A DNA stretch of 64,000 nt, from the NCBI GenBank assembly GCA_963850525.1, contig CAWKLQ010000004.1, positions 434,001-498,000 of the forward strand, written 5' to 3'. The notes beneath the pieces are model-generated. The model was given only the letters and a program-made list of their open reading frames with translations. It was not told the DNA's origin and searched no databases. This stretch comes from JAEMQF01 sp963850525 (GTDB taxonomy: Bacteria; Pseudomonadota; Gammaproteobacteria; Burkholderiales; Burkholderiaceae_C). Below are positions 42,701 to 49,471 of this stretch, one piece after another. Each line of letters begins with the position of its first letter. Position 1 is the first letter of the stretch. The position numbers were made by a program, and so were the translations under genes.

Positions 42701-43804
42701 ATCACCGGCGGGCGGCGCATCACTGGTGTCGTCGCCGGCATCTCGCGCGACCCGGGCCAGTGGCGCGCGACGCTCGAAGCCGACCAGCTCAGCGGCTACG
42801 TCGAATACCGGCCGCCGCGCCGCGGCGCCGTACCCGGCGCGGGCGCCGGCGCCGGGCGGATTTACGCGCGCTTGTCGCGCCTGTCGCTGCCGAAGAACGA
42901 CGCCGAACAACTCGAGAGTCTGCTCGACGAGCCGCCCAGCACCGTGCCGGCGCTGGACATCGTCGTCGACGACTTCGAGCTGCGCGGCAAGCGCCTGGGC
43001 CGCGTCGAGATCGTCGCGACGAACCAGCCCGGCAGTCCGGGACAGACGGTGCGCGAGTGGCGCTTGTCCAAGTTCAGCATGACGACGCCCGAGGCGCAGC
43101 TGAGCGCGACGGGCAACTGGTCGGCGGGGGGCGCAGCGGCGCGCCGTGCCGAAATGGACTTCCGCTTCGACCTGCGCGACAGCGGCGCCTACCTCGAACG
43201 GCTTGGCTTGGGCAAGGCGGTGCGCGGCGGCAAAGGTGCACTCACCGGGCAGGTGGCGTGGCTCGGCTCGCCACTGTCGCTCGACTTCGCCAGCATGAGC
43301 GGCCAATTCAACGTGGCGGTCGAGGCCGGTCAGTTTCTCAAGGCCGATCCCGGCGCGGCGCGGCTGCTCGGGGTGCTGTCGCTGCAGGCGTTGCCGCGCC
43401 GCTTGTTGTTTGACTTTCGCGATGTCTTCGAAGAAGGCTTTGCCTTCGACAGCTTCGGCGGCGACGTGCGCATCGACAAAGGCGTTGCGCACACGAACAA
43501 TTTGCGCATGCGCGGCGTGCAGGCCGTGGTGCTGATGGAAGGCAGCGCCGACATCGGGCGCGAGACGCAAGACCTGCGCGTCGTCGTCGTCCCCGAAATC
43601 AATGCCGGCACGGCGTCGCTCGCGTACGCCGTCATCAACCCGGCCATCGGCCTGGGCACGTTTCTCGCGCAGTTGTTCTTGCGCCGGCCCTTGAGCGAAG
43701 CCGGAACGCGCGAGTTCCGCGTCACCGGGCCGTGGGCCGATCCGCAGGTGGACCGCATCGAACGCAAGGCCGAAGCCCCATCCGCGCAGCCACCCCTTCG
43801 CTAG
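39707..43804 (+). CDS. yhdP: YhdP/TamB/AsmA-like giant envelope protein
   Basis: A 1365-residue protein with one N-terminal membrane anchor (residues about 37-62: LVWPVLLLWTLLALAWLALHW) and a very long periplasmic part rich in short beta strands, as in AsmA-like bridge proteins that carry phospholipids to the outer membrane. The DUF3971/AsmA_2 pattern is visible, for instance EVTRRYVEHAVKGGQVRRLD near residue 580 and a conserved C-terminus (FRVTGPWADPQVDRIE). The start at MSSTPPPFVDTL is preferred over an upstream in-frame codon that would overlap the glnE promoter region. Confidence 0.92.
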   Translation: MSSTPPPFVDTLPQAYAGADGAARPSQNRRRRWLLRLLVWPVLLLWTLLALAWLALHWLILPHIEEWRVPLELRASAALGMPVKIGHIAVHSSGWVPALELRDVKLLDAQQRTALHLPRVAVAISPQALLDLNVNFDQILIEGAQLDVRRDRSGSIFVAGMAIGSGAQGDDQASANWFFSQHEFVIRGGTLRWTDEQRDAPAIALTDVQFVLRNGLLSHDVRLDATPPPEWGERFTLTGRFTQPLMAPAGQWQRWSGSAYLDLPRADLQPLRRHTELPFEISEGTGAVRAWFELRDGSLQAATLDVGLRQVALRLGAAVEELRIEQLQGRIDAQRDADGAVLSLERLSFVTSDGMRWPSGDVKLKWRQREGAPATGGEFSAQRVDLALMAQVATRVPMGAALHQLLGELKPKGVLSDFSARWDGPLDAPRRYQVKGQLSGLALASRPAQEAHRVGRPGLRNATLQLSATEKGGTARLEVRDGALDVPGLFEEPRVNLERLNADVEWRIAAGKATVTVKNATLANPDASGEFEATWNSGAGAELSGRGGRFPGEIELTGRLSQGRAVRAARYLPLGIPEVTRRYVEHAVKGGQVRRLDIRIKGDLWDFPYFDAATTGEFRIAALADDVAFAFVPSRPATATEPAYLSPWPGLTHVSGELIIDRASLEIKGAQAQLGAVSWTGVRGGIRNVIEQRVLTLNGTAHGAGAEMLRIVNGSPVGDWIHRSLARASASGNVELDLGLNIPLRDFSKAEVKGHVLLAGNDVRITPDSPLLAAAKGRVDFSHKGFAVVSATAQAYGGEVAFEGGLKADGLRFDGQGTASVEALRRASELGLLARIAPHLSGKVVYRMGLAFTEGHPEISITSDLLGLASDLPPPLRKSAETALPMRYSTSLVRDSWLPGRTLSDTLILDIGALLQVRYERDISGQTPRVKSGGIGVAEAAPPSSQGVAVNAKLAAVNLDAWEVVYRKVFDDTGESDAAAGDDPGYGPDRLAVRAQELITGGRRITGVVAGISRDPGQWRATLEADQLSGYVEYRPPRRGAVPGAGAGAGRIYARLSRLSLPKNDAEQLESLLDEPPSTVPALDIVVDDFELRGKRLGRVEIVATNQPGSPGQTVREWRLSKFSMTTPEAQLSATGNWSAGGAAARRAEMDFRFDLRDSGAYLERLGLGKAVRGGKGALTGQVAWLGSPLSLDFASMSGQFNVAVEAGQFLKADPGAARLLGVLSLQALPRRLLFDFRDVFEEGFAFDSFGGDVRIDKGVAHTNNLRMRGVQAVVLMEGSADIGRETQDLRVVVVPEINAGTASLAYAVINPAIGLGTFLAQLFLRRPLSEAGTREFRVTGPWADPQVDRIERKAEAPSAQPPLR

Positions 43805-43811
43805 GGCCACG

Positions 43812-44636
43812 ATGAAAATCGCCGCAATCCAAATGGTGTCCACCCCCGACGTGGCGCGCAACCTCGACGCCGCGCAGCGCCTGATCGGGCACGCTGCGGC
43901 GCAGGGCGCGCAGCTGATCGCGCTGCCGGAATACTTTTGCCTGATGGGGCGCAGCGACACCGACAAGCTCGACGTGGCCGAGCCGCCGCTCGCCGACGAC
44001 GGCACCGGCGGTGGCCCGATCCAGCAGGCACTTGCGCAAGCGGCGCGGGCGCATGCCATTTGGCTGATCGGCGGAACGTTGCCGCTGCGCTGCGACGACC
44101 CGCAGCGCGTGCGCAACAGCAACCTGGTGTTCGCGCCCAATGGCAGCCTTGCGGCGCGCTACGACAAGATGCACTTGTTCCGGTTTGAGGCCGGCCGCGA
44201 GCGCTACGACGAAGGCCGCGTCCTGGAGCCAGGCAGCGCGCCCGCGGCCGTGCAATGCGGCGCGCTGCGCGTGGGCCTGAGCGTGTGCTACGACCTGCGG
44301 TTTCCCGAGCTGTACCGCGCCCTCATGGACCCGCCGTGCGACCTGATCGCTGTGCCCTCAGCCTTCACCTACACGACGGGCAGCGCGCACTGGGAGTTGC
44401 TGCTGCGCGCGCGCGCCGTCGAGAACCAGGCGTACGTGATCGCGCCGGCCCAGGGCGGCACGCACGAGAACGGCCGCCGCACCTGGGGCCACAGCATGAT
44501 CGTCGACCCGTGGGGCCAGGTGCTCGGTGTCCTGCCTGAAGGCGAAGGCATCGTCAGCGCCGACCTTGATCCGACGCGCCTGGCCTCGGTGCGCAGCCAA
44601 CTGCCCGCGCTCGAACATCGCCGCCTCGGCCGTTGA
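43812..44636 (+). CDS. Carbon-nitrogen hydrolase, NIT1-type (probable deaminated glutathione amidase)
   Basis: A 274-residue nitrilase-superfamily enzyme. The catalytic triad is clear: E40 in LIALPEYFC, K119 in YDKMHLF and C159 in GLSVCYDLRFPELYR. HLFRFEAGRERYDEG and PSAFTYTTGSAHWELLLRAR match the Nit1/YbeM group, which hydrolyses deaminated glutathione as metabolite repair. It starts 7 bases after the yhdP-type stop, so the two are probably cotranscribed; this pairing is common in Burkholderiales. Confidence 0.93.
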   Translation: MKIAAIQMVSTPDVARNLDAAQRLIGHAAAQGAQLIALPEYFCLMGRSDTDKLDVAEPPLADDGTGGGPIQQALAQAARAHAIWLIGGTLPLRCDDPQRVRNSNLVFAPNGSLAARYDKMHLFRFEAGRERYDEGRVLEPGSAPAAVQCGALRVGLSVCYDLRFPELYRALMDPPCDLIAVPSAFTYTTGSAHWELLLRARAVENQAYVIAPAQGGTHENGRRTWGHSMIVDPWGQVLGVLPEGEGIVSADLDPTRLASVRSQLPALEHRRLGR

Positions 44637-44659
44637 CCGCGTCGGCACGCCGCTATCAT
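44633..44659 (+). promoter_or_regulatory. Possible promoter of the exported protein gene
   Basis: TTGACC (44633-44638) and TATCAT (44654-44659) match sigma-70 hexamers well but are only 15 bases apart, shorter than ideal. The -35 overlaps the end of the preceding amidase gene. The 77-base gap holds nothing else recognisable. Confidence 0.3.
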
Positions 44660-44713
44660 GCGGCGCCCGTCAATGGTGGCGGGCCGACGACCCGACGAAC
44701 CCCGAGGATCCTC

Positions 44714-45373
44714 ATGAATCGAACCGAATCGCTCGCTCCTCTGGCCGCACCTGCGTGCATGCTTGCTCTCTCGCTGCTCTGCAGCTTCGCGTGGGCCGGT
44801 CGGCCGCTCAGCGTGGACGACGCCAACGTTGACGACAAGGGCACCGGCCACGTTGAAGCGTGGTTTGCGCGCGAGGCGGGCGGCACGAATGTGTTCAACG
44901 TCGTTCCGGCGTACTCGCCGTGGGAAGTGGTCGAGTTCTCGGTCCCGCTGGCGCGCAACCGCACTGACGCGGTCACGGCCATCGGCGCCCTGGTTCGCGT
45001 GCGCATCACCGAGCCGCAAAAGTCGGGCTGCAACTTCCTCGTCGCGCTGGGCCAGCAGCATCAAAATCCGGGTGGCAACCAGCCCTACGCCTACTCGGCG
45101 ACGACGTGCAAGAAAAACGAATTCGCGCTCAACGCCAACCTCGGCGCCGCCAAACCCTCCGGTGCGTCTAGCTTCGGCACCTGGGGCATCGCCCTTGAGC
45201 GCGACCACGGCGACCTGGTCGGCCACGTCGAGGCGTTCGGCCAGGAGCACGCGAAGCCGACGTTTCAGGTGGGGGCACGCAAAGAGCTGGGCAAGGGACT
45301 TCAGGTCGACGGGTCGGTGGGACGCACCGACGGGGACACGATATTCAGCTTGGGGGTGAAGGTGTCGTTTTAA
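44714..45373 (+). CDS. Exported hypothetical protein, probable small beta-barrel
   Basis: A 219-residue protein not assigned to a named family. Residues 1-28 form a signal peptide (PACMLALSLLCSFAWA). The mature chain starts GRPLSVDDANVDDKGTGHVE and shows alternating strand patterns (FNVVPAYSPWEVVEFSVPLA, VTAIGALVRVRI). It ends in FSLGVKVSF, with a terminal phenylalanine as in outer-membrane beta-barrels recognised by BamA. The opening resembles the DAxxxxxGxxxxE start of proteins in the MetA-pathway/phenol-degradation barrel class. A two-cysteine loop (C107, C131) could form a disulfide. GAGGATCCTC precedes the ATG. Confidence 0.75.
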   Translation: MNRTESLAPLAAPACMLALSLLCSFAWAGRPLSVDDANVDDKGTGHVEAWFAREAGGTNVFNVVPAYSPWEVVEFSVPLARNRTDAVTAIGALVRVRITEPQKSGCNFLVALGQQHQNPGGNQPYAYSATTCKKNEFALNANLGAAKPSGASSFGTWGIALERDHGDLVGHVEAFGQEHAKPTFQVGARKELGKGLQVDGSVGRTDGDTIFSLGVKVSF

Positions 45374-45532
45374 CCGCGTGACCCGGGCGATTTGAGCCGA
45401 GGTGAAGCACGGCCAAACCTGACATCGTCAAACAGTTCTCCGCCAAGATGCTGGGGCTGACCGAAGATCACGCGCGGGAATGGATCGCGCCATAAAAGGC
45501 CTATAACATTCATCTGTGTGATACTTAATGGC

Positions 45533-45715
45533 ATGTCGAAGTCGTCGGCGCACAATGACTGGCTGCCGCCACAGGCTCTGAACGCCTTGCGCGAACTGGG
45601 CGGCCACCTCGCGCTGGCGCGGGTTCGGCGCGACGAAACGCTGCGCTTGGGCCAAGCGCATCGGGGTTTCGGTGCGGACCGTGCAGCGCCTGGCAGCCGG
45701 GGGGAGTTTCCTTGG
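45533..45715 (+). pseudogene. Decayed HipB-like antitoxin (XRE helix-turn-helix) remnant
   Basis: From an ATG the frame reads ALNALRELGGHLALARVRR-DETLRL, a Cro/CI helix 1-2. It then breaks near 45645 (TTGGGCC), where a shift of one frame restores AKRIGVSVRTVQRLAAGGS, a convincing recognition helix. The antitoxin is therefore frameshifted and also runs without a proper stop into HipA-like sequence. Just upstream (45406-45495) is a stop-to-stop fragment ending in LGLTEDHAREWIAP of unknown origin, and TATAAC at 45502-45507 may be an old -10. It was the partner of the following toxin remnant. Confidence 0.7.
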
Positions 45716-46532
45716 CGTACGCCCCCGCCTGGTTGGCCTCAGGCATCGCGCTGAGCGAAGACCTGCCGCTGCAAGCCGGCGAGTTCTTGCCTTCCGAGAA
45801 TGATGCGGCCGTGGGCGCGGACCTCGCGGGCGAGCATCGCTTCGGCGCACTGGGCGTTTCCACTTCGGCGAGCGAATATCTGCCGCGCCGCTATGGCCCA
45901 TTGCCGGTGCTGGCCGACGTGCAGGCAGTGCACGAACTGGTTCGGCAAGTCGAGGCCGGCGAGCCGGTGCGCGAACACCTGCGCCGCCTGGTCGCGCCGG
46001 GCGCGACACTCGGTGGCGCTCGGCCCAAGGCCTTGCTCGAGATCGACGGCGCGCAATGGATCGTGAAATTCAGTGAAGCCGGCGACCCGCTGGACAGCCC
46101 GTTGATCGAACACGCCTGCATGACGCTGGCCGCGCGATGCGGCATCGAGGTCTGCGAGGGCGGCTGGACGCCGGCCACGCCTTGGGCGTGCGCCGGTCGA
46201 CCGCGCCGGCGCGCTGCGACAGCACGCGCTGTCGGCGCACGTCGCGCTGCGCGCCGCCGGCCAGGCCTACGGCTACCCCGAACTCGCGCTGTTGCTGCGC
46301 CGGCGCGCCCCGGCCGACTTGTTCGACGACACTCGACAACACGCGGTCCGAGCACCGTTCCTTTGCGCTCACCGCCGCCCGGGCACTCGAGGTTTGCGCC
46401 GACGTGGCCCGCGCCGTCAACGGCTGGCGCGCGCACTTCGAAAAGCTCGGTGTCACCGGCCGCGACCTGGCGCTCCTCAGCGAGCAGATCGACAGAATGT
46501 TCCTGCGCGATCAGCGCGAACGATTCAAGTAG
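45712..46532 (+). pseudogene. Decayed HipA-like toxin kinase
   Basis: Parts of HipA are spread over several frames. PAWLASGIALSEDLPL, then RRYGPLPVLADVQAVHELV and GGARPKALLEIDGAQWIVKF (P-loop region with its lysine) lie in one frame to about 46190. FDRAGALRQHALSAHVALRA, then YGYPELALLLRRRAPADLF lie in a second. The C-terminal VNGWRAHFEKLGVTGRDLAL, then LSEQIDRMFLRDQRERF lies in a third. The catalytic NTDDHxKNH segment, expected between the second and third parts near 46330, is missing, so the toxin cannot be active even if the frameshifts were read through. It is convergent with korB, 30 bases apart. Confidence 0.78.
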
Positions 46533-46562
46533 CGCAACTCCGAGATTCCTGGCCGATGCCCC

Positions 46563-47619
46563 TCAAGCCATCTCCGCATTGATCGCCGCAAGCGCTGCCG
46601 CGCCCGGGCACAGCTCGGGCGCGCCCAGGCGATTCAAGGGCGTTTCCACGGTTTTCAGGTGCGCGTGCAAGTCCTCGGCGTCGGCGTTCACGTACAGCAA
46701 GCCGGTCAGGATTTCGCCACGCGCTTCGTGCGCCGCGATGTGGCTCAGCGCCGCGAGGCGATCGCCCGCGTCGTAGCCGCCGGCGAGCTTGCGCAGGCGC
46801 AGCACGCTGCCGTCGTGCTGCGTCACTTCGATGACTTCACCGGGTGCGTACTTCGCGGAAATCGCGTCGCGTGAGGGCATGAAGTCGATGCGGTTCACGG
46901 CTTCGTTGTGCTCGCGAACGTAGTCATAACTCTTCGTGCTGCCGGCGTGGTTGTTGAACGCGACGCACGGGCTGATGACGTCGAGCAGCGCCGCGCCGCC
47001 GTGGCGCAGCGCCCCCTTGATGAGCGGCACGAGTTGCTCCTTGTCGCCGGAAAAACTGCGCGCCACGTAACTCGCACCCATCTGCAGGGCGAGCGCCACC
47101 AGGTCGATCGCGGTGTCGCTGTTGATCGCGCCTTTCTTGCTCTTGCTGCCGGCATCGGCGGTCGCCGAGAACTGGCCTTTGGTCAGGCCGTACACGCCGT
47201 TGTTTTCGACGATGTAGGTCATGTTCACGCCGCGGCGCATGGCGTGCGCGAATTGGCCCAGGCCAATCGACGCCGAGTCGCCGTCGCCCGACACGCCCAG
47301 GTACAGCAGCTCGCGGTTCGCCAGGTTGGCCCCGGTCAGCACCGAGGGCATGCGGCCGTGCACGGTGTTGAAGCCGTGCGAGTTGCCGAGGAAGTAATCG
47401 GGCGTCTTTGACGAGCAGCCGATGCCTGAGAGTTTGGCCGACACGGTGCGGTTCGATCGCGAGTTCCCAGCACGCCTGCACGAGCGCGGCGGAGATCGAA
47501 TCGTGGCCGCAGCCGGCGCACAGCGTCGAGATCTTGCCTTCGTAGTCGCGCCGGGTGAGGCCCAGCGCGTTGGCCGGCAGCGTGGGGTGGTGCAGTTTCG
47601 GTTTGGCGATATACGTCAT
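46563..47619 (-). pseudogene. korB: 2-oxoacid:ferredoxin oxidoreductase beta subunit (KorB-like), frame broken by one base
   Basis: The thiamine-diphosphate subunit of a 2-oxoacid:ferredoxin oxidoreductase, about 351 residues if repaired. The N-terminal part has LCAGCGHDSISAALVQ. The frame ends in nonsense after ELAIEPHRV, and the correct sequence continues in another frame as AKLSGIGCSSKTPDYFLGNS, then GDGDSASIGLGQFAHAM and VENNGVYGLTKGQ (TPP-Mg site). Removing one base near 47440 would give the smooth HRVAKLSGIGC. The rest is intact with no further damage, so this may be a recent mutation or a sequencing error. Its ATG overlaps the korA stop (ATGA). Confidence 0.85.
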
Positions 47620-49469
47620 GCCACTTTCCCCTTGACCAGGGGCTCGACATTGAAGCGCTTCAGGCGCGTCGCAATCTCAGCCGTGATGAAGCGTGCCGTG
47701 ATCGGCGTGCCGTCGTAATGCAGCACCGGCTCCAGCCTCGCCGGATCCACTTCCTGCTCGGTGACGAGCATGGTGCGCAATTGGGCGTCGCGATTCTGTT
47801 CGATGACGAAGACGTGCTCGTGCGCCGCGATGAACTCATCGACCGCGGCGCTGAACGGGAAGGCGCGCACGCGCAAGAGGTCGACGTGCACGCCTTGCGC
47901 GCGCAAGGACTCGAACGCCTCGTTCATCGCCGGGCTCGTCGAGCCGTAGTAGATGACGCCAAAGCGCGTCGGCCGGCCCGCGTCGCGCTGCACCGGCTGC
48001 GGCACGAGCGTCTTCGCGGTCTCGAATTTTCTCAGCAGGCGCTCGACGTTGTACATGTAGTCGGGCCCGGCTTCGGAGTAGCGCGCGTACGGGTCGCGCG
48101 TCGTGCCGCGGGTGAAGTAGGCGCCGCGCTTGGCGTGCGTCGCGGGGTAGGTGCGGTAGGGGATGCCGTCACCGTCAACATCGAGGTATCGCCCGAAGTC
48201 GCGCCCGGCCTCTAACTCTTCGCTCGTCATCACCTTGCCGCGGTCGTACTGCCGCGATTCGTCCCACTTCAAGGGCTCGCACAGGCGGTGGTTCATGCCG
48301 ATGTCCAGATCCGTCATGAGGAACACCGGTGTCTGGAGCCGGTCCGCGAGGTCCAGGCACTGCGCCGCGAACTCGAAACACTCGTGCGGGTCCTCGGGAA
48401 AGAGCAGCACGTGTTTCGTGTCGCCGTGCGACGCATAAGCGCAACTCAGCACGTCGGCCTGTTGCGTGCGCGTGGGCATTCCGGTGGAAGGGCCGCCGCG
48501 CTGCACGTTGATGATCGTGACCGGAATCTCGGCAAAGTAGGCCAGACCGATGAACTCCGTCATCAGCGACATGCCCGGGCCCGAGGTGGCGGTGAAGGCG
48601 CGCGCGCCATTCCAGCCGGCGCCCACCACGATGCCGATCGACGCGATTTCATCTTCGGCCTGCACGATCGCGAACTTGTTCTTGCCGGTCGCCTTGTCGA
48701 CGCGCAGCTTGCCGCAGTACTTCTGGAACGCCTCGGCGAGCGACGAGGACGGCGTGATCGGGTACCAGGCGCACACCGTCGCGCCGCCCCACACGCAGCC
48801 GAGCGCCGCCGCCGCGTTGCCTTCGATGAAGATGCGCTTGCCCACGGCGTTGCGCCGCTCCACCCTCAACCCAAGCGCGTCGTCGAAATATTCGCGGCCG
48901 TGGTGCAGACCCATCATGAAGGCATCCAGATTCGGCTGGATCAGCTTCGCCTTGCCTTTGTATTGCTCGCCGAGCAGCGTGGCGATGACTTCGGGCTCGA
49001 TGCCCAGCAGCGCCGCGAGAACGCCCACATACACGATGTTCTTCAGCAACTGGCGTTCGCGCGGATCGGTATAGCGCGTCGCGCACAGGTCGGTGAGCGG
49101 CACGGCGAGCACGTTCACGTCGGGCCGGAAGCGCGACGGCGGAATCGGCTTGGAGCTGTCGTACATCAGGTAGCCGCCGGGCTCGATTTCGGCAACGTCC
49201 TGGTCCCAGGTCTGCGGGTTCATCGCGACCATCAGGTCGCAGCCGCCGCGCCGGCCCTGGTAGCCCTGCTCGTTGACGCGCACTTCGTACCAGGTGGGCA
49301 GGCCCTGGATGTTGCTCGGGAAGATGTTGCGCGGGCTTACCGGGACGCCCATGCGCAGCAGGCTGCGCGCGAACATTTCGTTGGCCGACGCCGAGCCCGA
49401 GCCGTTGACGTTGGCGAACTTGATGACGAAGTCGTTGATCGCGCTGATGCGTTTCACTTGGACCTTCAT
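47616..49469 (-). CDS. korA: 2-oxoacid:ferredoxin oxidoreductase alpha subunit with fused gamma domain (KorA-like)
   Basis: A 617-residue subunit. Residues 1 to about 190 are the gamma domain (INDFVIKFANVNGSGSASAN), and the alpha domain follows from about 210 with AWYPITPSSSLAEAFQKY and FTATSGPGMSLMTEFIGLAY. RGGPSTGMPTRTQQADVL is a well-conserved family block. With KorB it would oxidatively decarboxylate a 2-oxoacid, probably 2-oxoglutarate, to the acyl-CoA while reducing ferredoxin. It starts 2 bases after the flavoprotein gene stop. Confidence 0.92.
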   Translation of the reverse strand: MKVQVKRISAINDFVIKFANVNGSGSASANEMFARSLLRMGVPVSPRNIFPSNIQGLPTWYEVRVNEQGYQGRRGGCDLMVAMNPQTWDQDVAEIEPGGYLMYDSSKPIPPSRFRPDVNVLAVPLTDLCATRYTDPRERQLLKNIVYVGVLAALLGIEPEVIATLLGEQYKGKAKLIQPNLDAFMMGLHHGREYFDDALGLRVERRNAVGKRIFIEGNAAAALGCVWGGATVCAWYPITPSSSLAEAFQKYCGKLRVDKATGKNKFAIVQAEDEIASIGIVVGAGWNGARAFTATSGPGMSLMTEFIGLAYFAEIPVTIINVQRGGPSTGMPTRTQQADVLSCAYASHGDTKHVLLFPEDPHECFEFAAQCLDLADRLQTPVFLMTDLDIGMNHRLCEPLKWDESRQYDRGKVMTSEELEAGRDFGRYLDVDGDGIPYRTYPATHAKRGAYFTRGTTRDPYARYSEAGPDYMYNVERLLRKFETAKTLVPQPVQRDAGRPTRFGVIYYGSTSPAMNEAFESLRAQGVHVDLLRVRAFPFSAAVDEFIAAHEHVFVIEQNRDAQLRTMLVTEQEVDPARLEPVLHYDGTPITARFITAEIATRLKRFNVEPLVKGKVA

Positions 49470-49471
49470 GT

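Noticed and set aside
39626..44140. Very long open reverse frame opposite the yhdP-type gene (about 1500 codons)
   Set aside because: It mirrors a real gene with clear family motifs. High G+C makes the antisense frame open by codon bias, and the translation is low-complexity with no domain.
45406..45495. Coding-like 29-codon fragment ending LGLTEDHAREWIAP
   Set aside because: It has no adequate start codon or recognised family. It may be a gene remnant but is too short to annotate separately.
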